Shown here in pieces: positions 13,133 to 20,351 of a stretch of 20,351 bases of DNA; within the stretch, counting starts at the first letter, position 1; the number at the start of each line of letters is the position of its first letter. The notes below the pieces were generated by a model that did not search any database, was not told the origin of the DNA, and was given only the letters and a program-made list of their open reading frames with translations. The translations under genes were made by a program, and so were the position numbers. Location: contig DASQLD010000308.1 of NCBI GenBank assembly GCA_035630195.1, positions 1 to 20,351 of the forward strand, given 5' to 3'. The stretch is from DASQDN01 sp035630195. GTDB lineage: Bacteria > Acidobacteriota > Terriglobia > Bryobacterales > Bryobacteraceae.

Positions 13133-15267
13133 TTCAAATAACGGTCGAATAGCTCTGTCGTGCGGCGTAGCGCATCGATCCACGTCTGATCGCGAATGAA
13201 GCCATGGCTTTCCTGCGGATAGAACATATGGTCGAAAGCCTTGCCTTCCTGAACTAGCTTCTCGGTCAGTTGGACTGCATCCTGAAACAGGACATTGTTG
13301 TCCACCATGCCGTGGATAATTAGCAGGCGGTCACGGAGTTGATTTGAGAAATGAATCGGGGAACTTCGGCGATAGGCTTCAGGGTTTGACGCGGGACTGT
13401 TGAGCCGCTGACCTGTATACCCGGCGTTGTAGTTCTCCCAATCGTTAACTGCCGCCCATGACGATCCCGCCTTGAACGTTCCTGGCGCGAGAAACATCGC
13501 CATGTTGGTCATGAATCCGCCGTAGCTGACACCCCAAATCCCTAGCCGGTTTGTATCTATGTTTCCCAGCGTCTTTAGATAATCGACGGCTCCGAGTACA
13601 TCCTCCAGATCTTTGCCGCCCAGATGCAAATAAACATCTGAGCGCCAATCGCGTCCGTAGCCCGTGCTGCCGCGATAGTCCAGATCGAGAACGACATAAC
13701 CTTTGTTGGCAAGATACGTGTTGTACACGTACCGCAATTCGTTGTAAGAGCCCCACTGTTGAAGAACGCTTGTCGCAATGCCCGCACCGTGAACGTAGAC
13801 GATCGCCGGAAATGGTTTTAGCTTTTTGTCATCCGGTTTGTAGCCTGTTGGCAACATGATTTTGGCAGCCACCGGCTTGCCATCGATCTTGGATGGAAAG
13901 GTCACATACCGCGTCGCCGGCCAGGGCAGCGATTGGAATTCGGAAAGAGGACTTGTCGTTACCCGATGGCCATCCACCCAGAGATCGAACGGATTCTTCT
14001 CGTCCGCCTTCAAGACAGCGATATGGTGGCCGTCCTCGGTTACGTTTCCGATGTGCAGCCCCGGTGTTGTCGAGAGCTTTTCTTTGCGCGTGCCGTCCGG
14101 CTGAACACGATAGAACTGCCGTTGGGAAGGGCCTTCTTCTGTCGAGGAGTAGTAGATCCAATCCCCGAACCACTGAGGCGCAGTCGAGAACGACTCCTGA
14201 CGGATTTCCCAATTTCCGCGAGTGATCTGAGTTAGAGTTCCGCCCTCGGCCGGTACTCGGTAGAGATGGGCAAAACCGTCCTTCTCGCTGCTGACGACCA
14301 CCTGTTTCGAGTCTGGTGACCAGCCGGCGAATCCATAATCGACCCAGCGGCTATCTGTCTCCTCGAAGATGACTTTTGGCTTTGCCGTGGCGACATCGAT
14401 CACCGAGACTTGCCGCTTTTTGTAATCCGGGGAGAGATGCGCCAGAACGAGTCGTCGGCCGTCCGGAGACCAACGAAGATCGTTGACTTCCCATCGATCT
14501 CCGCCGCGATCGACAACGCGCGATCTCCCTCCATCTGCCGGCGCAAGAACTATGGATTGTTCCTCCGGTTCATCGCCCGCAATCGATCGATCGAGATTGC
14601 GCGCTGTGATGAGCCGGCCGGAGAAGTTCGGAAGCGGCAATTGGCGAACTCCACCTTTGGCTACGATGCACGCCAGCGTTTTGCCGTCAGGAGACCAATC
14701 GAAAACGCTCAGTGTTCCTGAATCGATCTCCGTCGCCTGCCAGATCTGCCCGTTTGAGAGGTTTTGAATAATTACCTGTCCGCCTCGAATCGAAGCCAGC
14801 GCGTTACCGTCAGGTGAAAACGCCGGGGACGACTCCGATGCCTTTGTGCGCGTCAATCTCAACAACTCGGACGAACTGTCCGTTGAGACGAGGTAGAGAT
14901 CGCCCTTATGCGAAAATGCTACGCGGCGTCCGTCCTGCGATACAGAATAGTCTGCGAGCCCGGCTGGGGGAGCAAGGTAGCGCCGCAAACGATCGTCGCG
15001 CTGTTCCTCACTCAGGTTGAGATCGTCCTTGTCCGCCTCGAGGTTCGTCAGACGCACAAGTTTCTTGCGATCAGCGTGGAAGGCGTAGAGATCTAGAAAG
15101 CGTTTGCCCTCTGCATTCCAGAGGAAAATGAGCACCGGGGCCTTCTTCGCCCATCGAAGTGTGGATGGTCGGGTACCCCATGCGTAAGGGCGAGTAAATA
15201 GCCGCTCCAGCGAAGGGGACTGGACCCATACGGTTGCGCAAATCAGCAGCAGGGCGGCGTAACGCAT
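13129..15267 (-). CDS. Exported S9-family (prolyl oligopeptidase / DPP-IV-like) serine peptidase
   Basis: A 712-residue two-domain enzyme with a likely signal sequence (MRYAALLLICATVWVQSPS). The N-terminal half is a beta-propeller with PD40-type repeats (FSPDGNALAS, WSPDGKTLAC, WSPDGRRLVL, WSPDSKQVVV). The C-terminal catalytic alpha/beta-hydrolase domain has the nucleophile Ser581 in GVSYGGF, Asp656 in HGMVDNN and His688 in QESHGF, giving a complete triad. It resembles bacterial DPP-IV/S9B enzymes that remove dipeptides from peptides outside the cytoplasm. It starts 3 nt after the stop of the upstream beta-propeller gene, and its stop overlaps thiE by 4 nt. Released peptides could feed the two downstream permeases; this is inference from context. 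Specificity (post-proline or other) is not certain. Confidence 0.93.
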   Translation of the reverse strand: MRYAALLLICATVWVQSPSLERLFTRPYAWGTRPSTLRWAKKAPVLIFLWNAEGKRFLDLYAFHADRKKLVRLTNLEADKDDLNLSEEQRDDRLRRYLAPPAGLADYSVSQDGRRVAFSHKGDLYLVSTDSSSELLRLTRTKASESSPAFSPDGNALASIRGGQVIIQNLSNGQIWQATEIDSGTLSVFDWSPDGKTLACIVAKGGVRQLPLPNFSGRLITARNLDRSIAGDEPEEQSIVLAPADGGRSRVVDRGGDRWEVNDLRWSPDGRRLVLAHLSPDYKKRQVSVIDVATAKPKVIFEETDSRWVDYGFAGWSPDSKQVVVSSEKDGFAHLYRVPAEGGTLTQITRGNWEIRQESFSTAPQWFGDWIYYSSTEEGPSQRQFYRVQPDGTRKEKLSTTPGLHIGNVTEDGHHIAVLKADEKNPFDLWVDGHRVTTSPLSEFQSLPWPATRYVTFPSKIDGKPVAAKIMLPTGYKPDDKKLKPFPAIVYVHGAGIATSVLQQWGSYNELRYVYNTYLANKGYVVLDLDYRGSTGYGRDWRSDVYLHLGGKDLEDVLGAVDYLKTLGNIDTNRLGIWGVSYGGFMTNMAMFLAPGTFKAGSSWAAVNDWENYNAGYTGQRLNSPASNPEAYRRSSPIHFSNQLRDRLLIIHGMVDNNVLFQDAVQLTEKLVQEGKAFDHMFYPQESHGFIRDQTWIDALRRTTELFDRYLK

Positions 15268-15270
15268 CGG

Positions 15271-16353
15271 CTACTTGCCCAAACAGTAGACACGTCCATC
15301 CTGCGCACTTATTACAATACGATCGCCGTCCATCGCAGGCGATGCCGAGATCGGAGCGCCGGCGCTGAACTTCCATACTTCCTTGCCCGTTGCAGCATCT
15401 ACCGCATACAGATTGCCGTCATTCGATCCGAAGAATAGACGGCCATCCGGTGTCACGACGGCGGAGGAATCGATCCGAGCCTTGGTCGCGAAGCTCCATA
15501 ATTCTTTCCCTGACTTGGCGTCGAAAGCGTGCATCAGCTTGTCGCGGCCGCCAATGTAAACCTTACCGTTCACAACAGCGGCCGTCGCATAGAACGGGAA
15601 CTTCAGTTTAGGATTCTCGTACCGCCAAGCGATTTTGCGCTTTTGGAGATCCGCGCCCATCACTTCATTGTCGAAAGTGCCGAAATACGCAAACTGTCCA
15701 TGGATCGCAGGAGACGCGCCGGTGTACGATCCTATTTGAACTTCATATGCCTGTTTGCCATCGGCAATCCGGATCGCCCGTAGAATGCCATCACACCCGG
15801 AGATGAAAGTGAGTCCACCGACCACGGCCGGAGTCGCATGCACTTGGGCGCCGGTTCGGTACTGCCAAGCCTGGGCCCCCGTTGCCGCGTCGACGGCATA
15901 GAGACTGCCGTCGTAGGACCCTACAATTACCTTTCCCTCGGTAACGACTGGCGAAGACTTAATTTCTCCGGCCGTTTTGAAGACCCACTTCGGCTTACCA
16001 TCGGCAGCGTTGATTGCGTGCAGAGTGCCTGTCAAATCCCCGATGTAGACGACACCGCCAACTACGGCTGGAGACGACTCTCCGATACCCTCGCCGGCTT
16101 TGTACTTCCAGCGCAGCTTTCCGGTTTGCAGATCGAGCGCGACTACTTCGCCGGTCCCGACACCCACATAGACGACACCACCAACGATTGCAGCCGACGA
16201 CTCCACCGCGTCGCCGGTCTCATAAGTCCACAGCACCCGCGGAGCCTTTGGCGGGGTTGCGGTCGTTACACCGGTCAATTCGGGATTACCTCGGAATTGC
16301 ACCCAATCGGCGTGGCAGGCAAATGCGATTGACAAGAGAATTACCAGGCGCAT
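15271..16353 (-). CDS. Secreted PQQ-like beta-propeller protein (BamB-like), third of three
   Basis: A 360-residue protein with a signal peptide (MRLVILLSIAFACHA, cleavage near residue 15). About seven to eight tandem blades of roughly 40 residues follow, each with the pattern SPAVVGGVVYIG...G.L.AIDA.DGK..W. Blade motifs such as YAVDAATGKEVWKF and HAFDAKSGKELWSF are the tryptophan-docking repeats of quinoprotein and BamB propellers. There is no dehydrogenase module and PQQ-site residues cannot be confirmed, so a scaffold or binding role is as likely as redox. The true ATG at 16353 has GGAGA upstream and overlaps the Fe-ADH stop by 13 nt; a longer open frame upstream lies inside the ADH gene. 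It is followed after 3 nt by the S9 peptidase. Confidence 0.88.
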   Translation of the reverse strand: MRLVILLSIAFACHADWVQFRGNPELTGVTTATPPKAPRVLWTYETGDAVESSAAIVGGVVYVGVGTGEVVALDLQTGKLRWKYKAGEGIGESSPAVVGGVVYIGDLTGTLHAINAADGKPKWVFKTAGEIKSSPVVTEGKVIVGSYDGSLYAVDAATGAQAWQYRTGAQVHATPAVVGGLTFISGCDGILRAIRIADGKQAYEVQIGSYTGASPAIHGQFAYFGTFDNEVMGADLQKRKIAWRYENPKLKFPFYATAAVVNGKVYIGGRDKLMHAFDAKSGKELWSFATKARIDSSAVVTPDGRLFFGSNDGNLYAVDAATGKEVWKFSAGAPISASPAMDGDRIVISAQDGRVYCLGK

Positions 16354-17354
16354 TCGTAGATCTCCAATGCATCGAGCGGCCGCGGATTGAACTTGCCAGT
16401 CCATTGTTCGGCGGCCTCTTCCGAAAGACGTTGCAGATCGTCCTTTGGTACACCGAAACTCCGCAGCGTTGCGGCCAAACCTGCTCCTGTTGCCAGATCG
16501 CGGAGGAATGCGGCGAGATCTGGATGGAACTCGGAATACTCGGGACACGCGTTCCATCGCACGACATGTGGCAGCAGAACGGACAAAGCTTCGCCGTGGA
16601 TGATGCCATAATTTTTGGTCAGCGGATTGGCGCACGCATGGGCCGCCCCAAGCATCGACGTTTCAATCGCCAGTCCAGCGAGATACGATCCGAGCTGCAT
16701 CGCTTCAAGGGACCGGTCGTCCGTCTTCATATACGCGTCCGCCATCAGTCTCCAGGCTTCGCGAGCGTATGTCAGCGAGAGAGCCGTTCGGCGTGTCGTT
16801 ACCAGTGTCTCCACCGCATGGGATAAGGCATCGAATCCCGATGCGGCTCGAACGTTGTGGGGAACGGTGCGCGTCAGCTCAGGATCGAGGATCGTTACGG
16901 CGAAAGCAGCTTTGGGATCGCCGCAAGCCATCTTCGTCTTGGTCTCCGTGTCAGAGATGACTGCAAAGGATTGCGCTTCACTACCGGTTCCTGCCGTAGT
17001 CGGCACGCCGATCGACGGCAGCATGGGCTTGCGCGCTTTGCCATAGCCGCGATAGTCGCTCATATTACCGCCGTTCGTCAGTAGGAAGTTGATGGCTTTG
17101 GCGCAGTCGAGAGAACTCCCCCCGCCCAGCGCAATGATCGAATCGATCTTTGCTTCGCGCGCGAGCATGCTTCCCCGCTCGGCAGCCGCCGAATCAGGAT
17201 TGGCAGCAAAGTCCGAGAACAGTATTACATTCGGTACTTGCTCTGCGTAGACAGGCACATCCGAGACGAGCAGACTACGTGCGAAGCCGAGTTCCTCCGC
17301 GATCTCACTTAGATGCGCGAACGATCCGAATCCCTGAAGGACGCGCGCGCTCAC
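16341..17354 (-). CDS. Iron-containing (group III) alcohol dehydrogenase
   Basis: A 337-residue cytosolic NAD(P)-dependent dehydrogenase. The cofactor motif GGGSSLDCAK is at 77-86 and PTTAGTGSE at 118-125. The metal ligands are complete: Asp175 and His179 in GFDALSHAVE, His239 in GAAHACANPL and His253 in GIIHGE. The usual length is about 380-400; this protein is short mainly at the N-terminus, where the dinucleotide-binding subdomain is compressed. The start is a GTG overlapping the preceding TGA by 4 nt. Members oxidise or reduce primary alcohols, diols, lactaldehyde or similar small substrates; which one is unknown. It lies between two secreted beta-propeller genes, an odd place for a cytosolic dehydrogenase. 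Confidence 0.92.
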   Translation of the reverse strand: MSARVLQGFGSFAHLSEIAEELGFARSLLVSDVPVYAEQVPNVILFSDFAANPDSAAAERGSMLAREAKIDSIIALGGGSSLDCAKAINFLLTNGGNMSDYRGYGKARKPMLPSIGVPTTAGTGSEAQSFAVISDTETKTKMACGDPKAAFAVTILDPELTRTVPHNVRAASGFDALSHAVETLVTTRRTALSLTYAREAWRLMADAYMKTDDRSLEAMQLGSYLAGLAIETSMLGAAHACANPLTKNYGIIHGEALSVLLPHVVRWNACPEYSEFHPDLAAFLRDLATGAGLAATLRSFGVPKDDLQRLSEEAAEQWTGKFNPRPLDALEIYECAW

Positions 17355-18817
17355 TCGGTCTTTTTCGCTGCGGCCGGCGCTGGTGCTGCGCTCTTTGCTC
17401 CTATGGAATACAACTGGTTGCGATTCGCGATGATCAGAGCCCCATTGGCTGCAACCACGCTGCAGTAGACGGAACTGCCCATGTTCATCTCGCTGATGAT
17501 CTTCTTTTCCTTGCCATGCTGCAGGACTACAACGTCGCCGTCCTCATCGCCCAAGTAAACTTTGTCGTCGACGACAGTGGGAGAAGACCAAACTGCGGCG
17601 AGCATGTCATGTACCCAAAAGGGCTTGCCCGTCTTTGCGTCAACAGCATGAAGGAATCCACTGAAATCCGCGTAGTACAGAATTCCATCTTTGTAAGCGC
17701 CTGTTGATATAGACCGGCGAATCTTGTCGTAGTGCCAGATCAGACCTGTCTTTGTGCTGTCTCCGCGTTTGGTCGGATCGATCGCATACAGATGGCCGAC
17801 ACCCTCGCCATGCTCCGGATCTTGGCCATTCGCCAGATAGACCACGTTGTCAACGATGATCGGCGTGCTGATCACTTCATTGCGTGTCTTCGGCCACACT
17901 GAGTCCTTTGGGTTGAGATCGAATTCCCAAAGCTTCTTGCCGCTAACAGCTTCATACCCACGCACCCAGCCGTCGCCTTGACCGCTGACAACCTGAACCG
18001 TATCGCCGACCTTTCCGACCGCCGGTGATGACCACTGGCCATGAAGAATCTTTTCGCCGACCGAGTTGTCTTCCCATACCAGCTTGCCGGTCGTTTTGTT
18101 CAATGCAATGATCGAAGGCGCGCGAGGCGACGGAACGTTTACGTGACTTTCGTCCTGCCCGTTCGACGTGCTCAGATAAATCAGTTCGCCGTACGCTACC
18201 GGAGACGAGTTCGCCAGGTTGTGCGGGTGCGATCCGACTTCTTCCATCATGTCGAACTCCCAAATGATGTCAGCATCCTTCGGGCCTGTCAGCTTCTCGT
18301 CTTTGAACGGGCCGTCATTCTCGTTGTCGGTGAAGCCTTTGATGTCGACACACACGAGCTTGGCGCGATTCGAAACATAATACAGGCGTTCTCCTTCCAC
18401 CAGCGGAGACGAGGCGACACCTTGGAATGGCCAATCGTTTACACGACCGGCAGCCAATTTCTCGGACGTGTGCTGCCATAGGAACTCTCCATCCGACTCG
18501 CGGAAGGCCATCAGCACACCACGATCCCCAGGCTGTTTGGGATCGCGTAAACCTTCGTTATTCGTCCCGATGAAGACCATGCCGCCCGCCACGACCGGAT
18601 TGCCGTAGGACTGAGAGCCCACAGCAGACATCCAGCGAATGTTCTTCTTCGCTGCGACGTCCCAGCTCGTGGGCGGGTTCTTCATGTTTGAGACCATGTT
18701 GCGGTCGGCAGTGCCGCCCCACATGGGCCAGTCACCCGTCCCGGGATCGGCCGCGCTAAGGACCAGCGCAGTTGCGAGAAAAATGGAAAGACTCTTCTTC
18801 ATGTTGGGAATCATCAT
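17351..18817 (-). CDS. Secreted PQQ-like beta-propeller protein, second of three
   Basis: A 488-residue protein with signal peptide MKKSLSIFLATALVLSAADP after a short leader. DWPMWGGTADRNMVS then opens the mature protein, as is common in acidobacterial and planctomycetal PQQ-propeller proteins. Blades carry ALNKTTGKLVWE, YEAVSGKKLWEFD, YAIDPTKRGDS and HAVDAKTGKPFWVHD. An Ala/Pro/Lys-rich tail (about 473-488) follows the last blade. The first ATG (18817) overlaps the upstream TGA by 4 nt; ATG 18802 (MKKS) gives a more typical signal peptide and may be used instead. The stop overlaps the Fe-ADH GTG by 4 nt. A function in periplasmic redox or substrate binding is possible but not shown. Confidence 0.88.
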   Translation of the reverse strand: MMIPNMKKSLSIFLATALVLSAADPGTGDWPMWGGTADRNMVSNMKNPPTSWDVAAKKNIRWMSAVGSQSYGNPVVAGGMVFIGTNNEGLRDPKQPGDRGVLMAFRESDGEFLWQHTSEKLAAGRVNDWPFQGVASSPLVEGERLYYVSNRAKLVCVDIKGFTDNENDGPFKDEKLTGPKDADIIWEFDMMEEVGSHPHNLANSSPVAYGELIYLSTSNGQDESHVNVPSPRAPSIIALNKTTGKLVWEDNSVGEKILHGQWSSPAVGKVGDTVQVVSGQGDGWVRGYEAVSGKKLWEFDLNPKDSVWPKTRNEVISTPIIVDNVVYLANGQDPEHGEGVGHLYAIDPTKRGDSTKTGLIWHYDKIRRSISTGAYKDGILYYADFSGFLHAVDAKTGKPFWVHDMLAAVWSSPTVVDDKVYLGDEDGDVVVLQHGKEKKIISEMNMGSSVYCSVVAANGALIIANRNQLYSIGAKSAAPAPAAAKKTE

Positions 18818-20351
18818 CGATTCGCGGTCACTTTCACATTATCGATGAACACTTCGAAGGGAGCATCTGCGTAAATTCCGGGGCTACCTTCGGTGTTCGG
18901 AAATTCGTCGGTTCGCTCCACCTGCCACTTGTCTGGCTCGGGATCGGCAGCGGGCCAAGCCTTGCCGCGCGCCACGATCTTTCCGTTAACCGGCTCGACC
19001 TTCAGCTTCATGCGATACCAGACGTCACCCTTCCATTGAAATGGCGTCGATACGGTCCGAGCCGTCTCCGGCTGCCAGGATTGCAACTCCAGGCGCTGAT
19101 GATTGCCGAACAGAATCAAGTTGTAGCGCTGCGCAACCACACCGGCATCGCCGAGTTGGCGGCGCTTCTCGATCGCGCGGAAATCGGCTTCAATCGTATA
19201 GTTACTCGAATCTGTAGGGCCGATGTAAGCCCGCGCGCGTTTTGTAAACGCGTTGTCGGCATGCTTCACCAGCACCTTCGCGCCGTCTACTTCCCGCACG
19301 CTGAATTTGCCAAGAGTATTGATCCACGTTGGGGGAACCGCTCCGGCTGCAATAGAATCGAAGTTTTCCTGGAACGGAACTGGCGTCAGAACGCGTACGC
19401 GAGAAACGCCCTTCACTCCATTAACCGTCGCGACGACATTGCCGGCCGTAGCCTCGCTCGGTGCGGCAAAACTATCTCCTGCGAGCGTACCCTTCACTTT
19501 GTCAAGCGACCACTGCGTTCCTGTCGCCGGACCGATTAGTTGGCCCTTGGCATCGTACGTCAGCACTTTAAATTGCGCCTTCTCGCCCGGCTTCAATGCA
19601 AGCTCAGCGGGAATCACTTGCACGTGAGCTACAGCCGCGCCCGCCGGCGCCTTCCGATTTACGGTGACGACAGGATTCGGAGTAGCCACCTTCTTTGAAC
19701 CGATGCAGTAGAGGCCCTCGGTGGTGACGAGAAAGATCCGGCCGTTCGATACCGCCGGTGAGGCAATGATCTGCTCTGGCGCATTGAATTGATGCTCGCT
19801 CAGGATCTCGACTTTTTCCTGGCCCGGTCGCAGAATGAAAAACTTCCCATTTTCCGAGCCCACATAGAGTTTGCCGTCGGCCAGCACCGGAGATGCCTTC
19901 TGAATGGTTCCGAGATTCTGTTGCCACAATGTGCGACCCGTGTTGATATCGAAGGCAAACAGATTCGCCCCGTTGTCTACCTGATACAGACGATCGCCAT
20001 CGGCGATTGGTGAGGAGAAGCCTCCCTGGAACCCTACTTTCGACCATTTGATCTGCTCTTTGGTAATGTCGCCTTTCGAGCGCGCATCGACAGCTGCGAT
20101 CAGACCCATCTCGCTTGTATCCAGATTCTCTTCGCTATGCGTGACGATGGCGAGATTGCCGTTTAGAGCAACACCGGTGTTTACACCCCGTTTGCTCATG
20201 TAGTATTTCCACAACGGTTCGCCCGTCCAGACTTTGATTGCATGGACCGTTCCATCGCCGCCGCCGGCGATCAGCAACCGCGATCCCTCAACATCGGCGA
20301 CCACCGGTGGCGAGTATGTTGTGTCGAAAGGGCGTCCACCGGGCGAACTGA
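18814..20351 (-). CDS. PQQ-like beta-propeller protein with Ig-like and ConA-like C-terminal domains, 5' end beyond window
   Basis: The open frame runs off the right edge; about 512 codons are visible. Counting from GTG 20304, residues 1-205 are the last propeller blades (GGGDGTVHAIKVWTGEPLWKY, FAFDINTGRTLWQQ). Residues about 226-307 form an Ig-like strand-rich module beginning HVQVIPAELALKPGEKAQFK. Residues about 310-496 resemble a concanavalin/laminin-G or DUF1080-like jelly roll: ENFDSIAAGAVPPTW, a central YTIEADFRA strand and a VFIDNVKVT end. The last module suggests binding of a carbohydrate or polymer. No triggering start should be inferred from 20304, since in-frame sequence continues upstream. 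The TGA overlaps the next gene by 4 nt. It is the first visible gene of the long operon. Confidence 0.85.
   Translation of the reverse strand, partial: SSPGGRPFDTTYSPPVVADVEGSRLLIAGGGDGTVHAIKVWTGEPLWKYYMSKRGVNTGVALNGNLAIVTHSEENLDTSEMGLIAAVDARSKGDITKEQIKWSKVGFQGGFSSPIADGDRLYQVDNGANLFAFDINTGRTLWQQNLGTIQKASPVLADGKLYVGSENGKFFILRPGQEKVEILSEHQFNAPEQIIASPAVSNGRIFLVTTEGLYCIGSKKVATPNPVVTVNRKAPAGAAVAHVQVIPAELALKPGEKAQFKVLTYDAKGQLIGPATGTQWSLDKVKGTLAGDSFAAPSEATAGNVVATVNGVKGVSRVRVLTPVPFQENFDSIAAGAVPPTWINTLGKFSVREVDGAKVLVKHADNAFTKRARAYIGPTDSSNYTIEADFRAIEKRRQLGDAGVVAQRYNLILFGNHQRLELQSWQPETARTVSTPFQWKGDVWYRMKLKVEPVNGKIVARGKAWPAADPEPDKWQVERTDEFPNTEGSPGIYADAPFEVFIDNVKVTANR

Noticed and set aside
15271..16635. 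Longer form of the third beta-propeller protein starting at 16635
   Set aside because: The extra 94 residues lie inside the Fe-ADH gene and look random, whereas ATG 16353 gives a clean signal peptide and has a ribosome-binding site.
16014..16826. 270-codon plus-strand open frame across the Fe-ADH and beta-propeller genes
   Set aside because: Rich in Arg/His/Ser with no recognisable motif, and antisense to two well-supported genes; it is a shadow frame.
18772..19539. 255-codon plus-strand open frame opposite the first beta-propeller gene
   Set aside because: Antisense shadow of a strongly supported coding region, with no start signal or family resemblance.
1..20351. CRISPR array, tRNA, insertion sequence or integrase
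   Set aside because: No regularly spaced repeats, cloverleaf-like sequence, transposase or integrase motifs, or terminal repeats were found by reading; coding sequence fills almost all of the window.

Overview
The window is a gene-dense bacterial chromosome segment of moderately high GC. Nearly all of it is coding, and many adjacent genes overlap. The mix of families suggests a soil acidobacterium (Bryobacterales/Solibacter-like) or a close relative: PQQ-like beta-propellers, an S9 peptidase, DUF899 thioredoxin-like proteins, an exported DinB protein, DUF1579 and tandem APC permeases. That placement is inferred from gene content only. I see no tRNA, rRNA, CRISPR array, insertion sequence, phage gene or clear transfer signature.

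Left end (1-3096, minus strand). The 5' part of ribB/ribBA (DHBP synthase) runs off the window. A strong intrinsic terminator at 476-510 separates it from a three-gene unit encoding a MarR regulator, a carboxylesterase-type alpha/beta hydrolase and an AzgA-type purine permease. The unit starts from a good sigma70-like promoter at 3118-3146.

3299-6740 (plus strand, divergent from marR). Six closely packed genes encode a DUF899 thioredoxin-like protein, a tiny CPxC membrane protein, a DUF1579 protein, a second DUF899 protein, a VOC/glyoxalase-like protein and an exported DinB-like protein. The cluster is rich in CxxC and CC motifs. With the divergent MarR and esterase it looks like a thiol/electrophile stress cassette, which is an inference. 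An ECF-sigma-like promoter and an intercistronic hairpin are candidate control elements.

6790-9637. A large atypical short-chain dehydrogenase, with a zinc-ribbon-like four-cysteine motif and no catalytic tyrosine, overlaps a spermidine-synthase-like protein. The latter converges on, and overlaps by 16 nt, a 2-oxoglutarate/Fe(II) dioxygenase.

9703-20351 (minus strand). Eight genes have junctions between -13 and +3 nt, most of them 4-nt stop/start overlaps. In transcription order they are: beta-propeller with Ig-like and ConA-like C-terminus (5' end outside the window), secreted beta-propeller, Fe-dependent alcohol dehydrogenase, secreted beta-propeller, exported S9 peptidase, ThiE-like thiamine phosphate synthase, APC permease, and CAT-like APC permease. 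This is evidently one operon. The joint pathway is not obvious. Extracytoplasmic peptide breakdown plus amino-acid or amine uptake and oxidation is the most economical reading, and it is the best candidate here for an undescribed functional unit.
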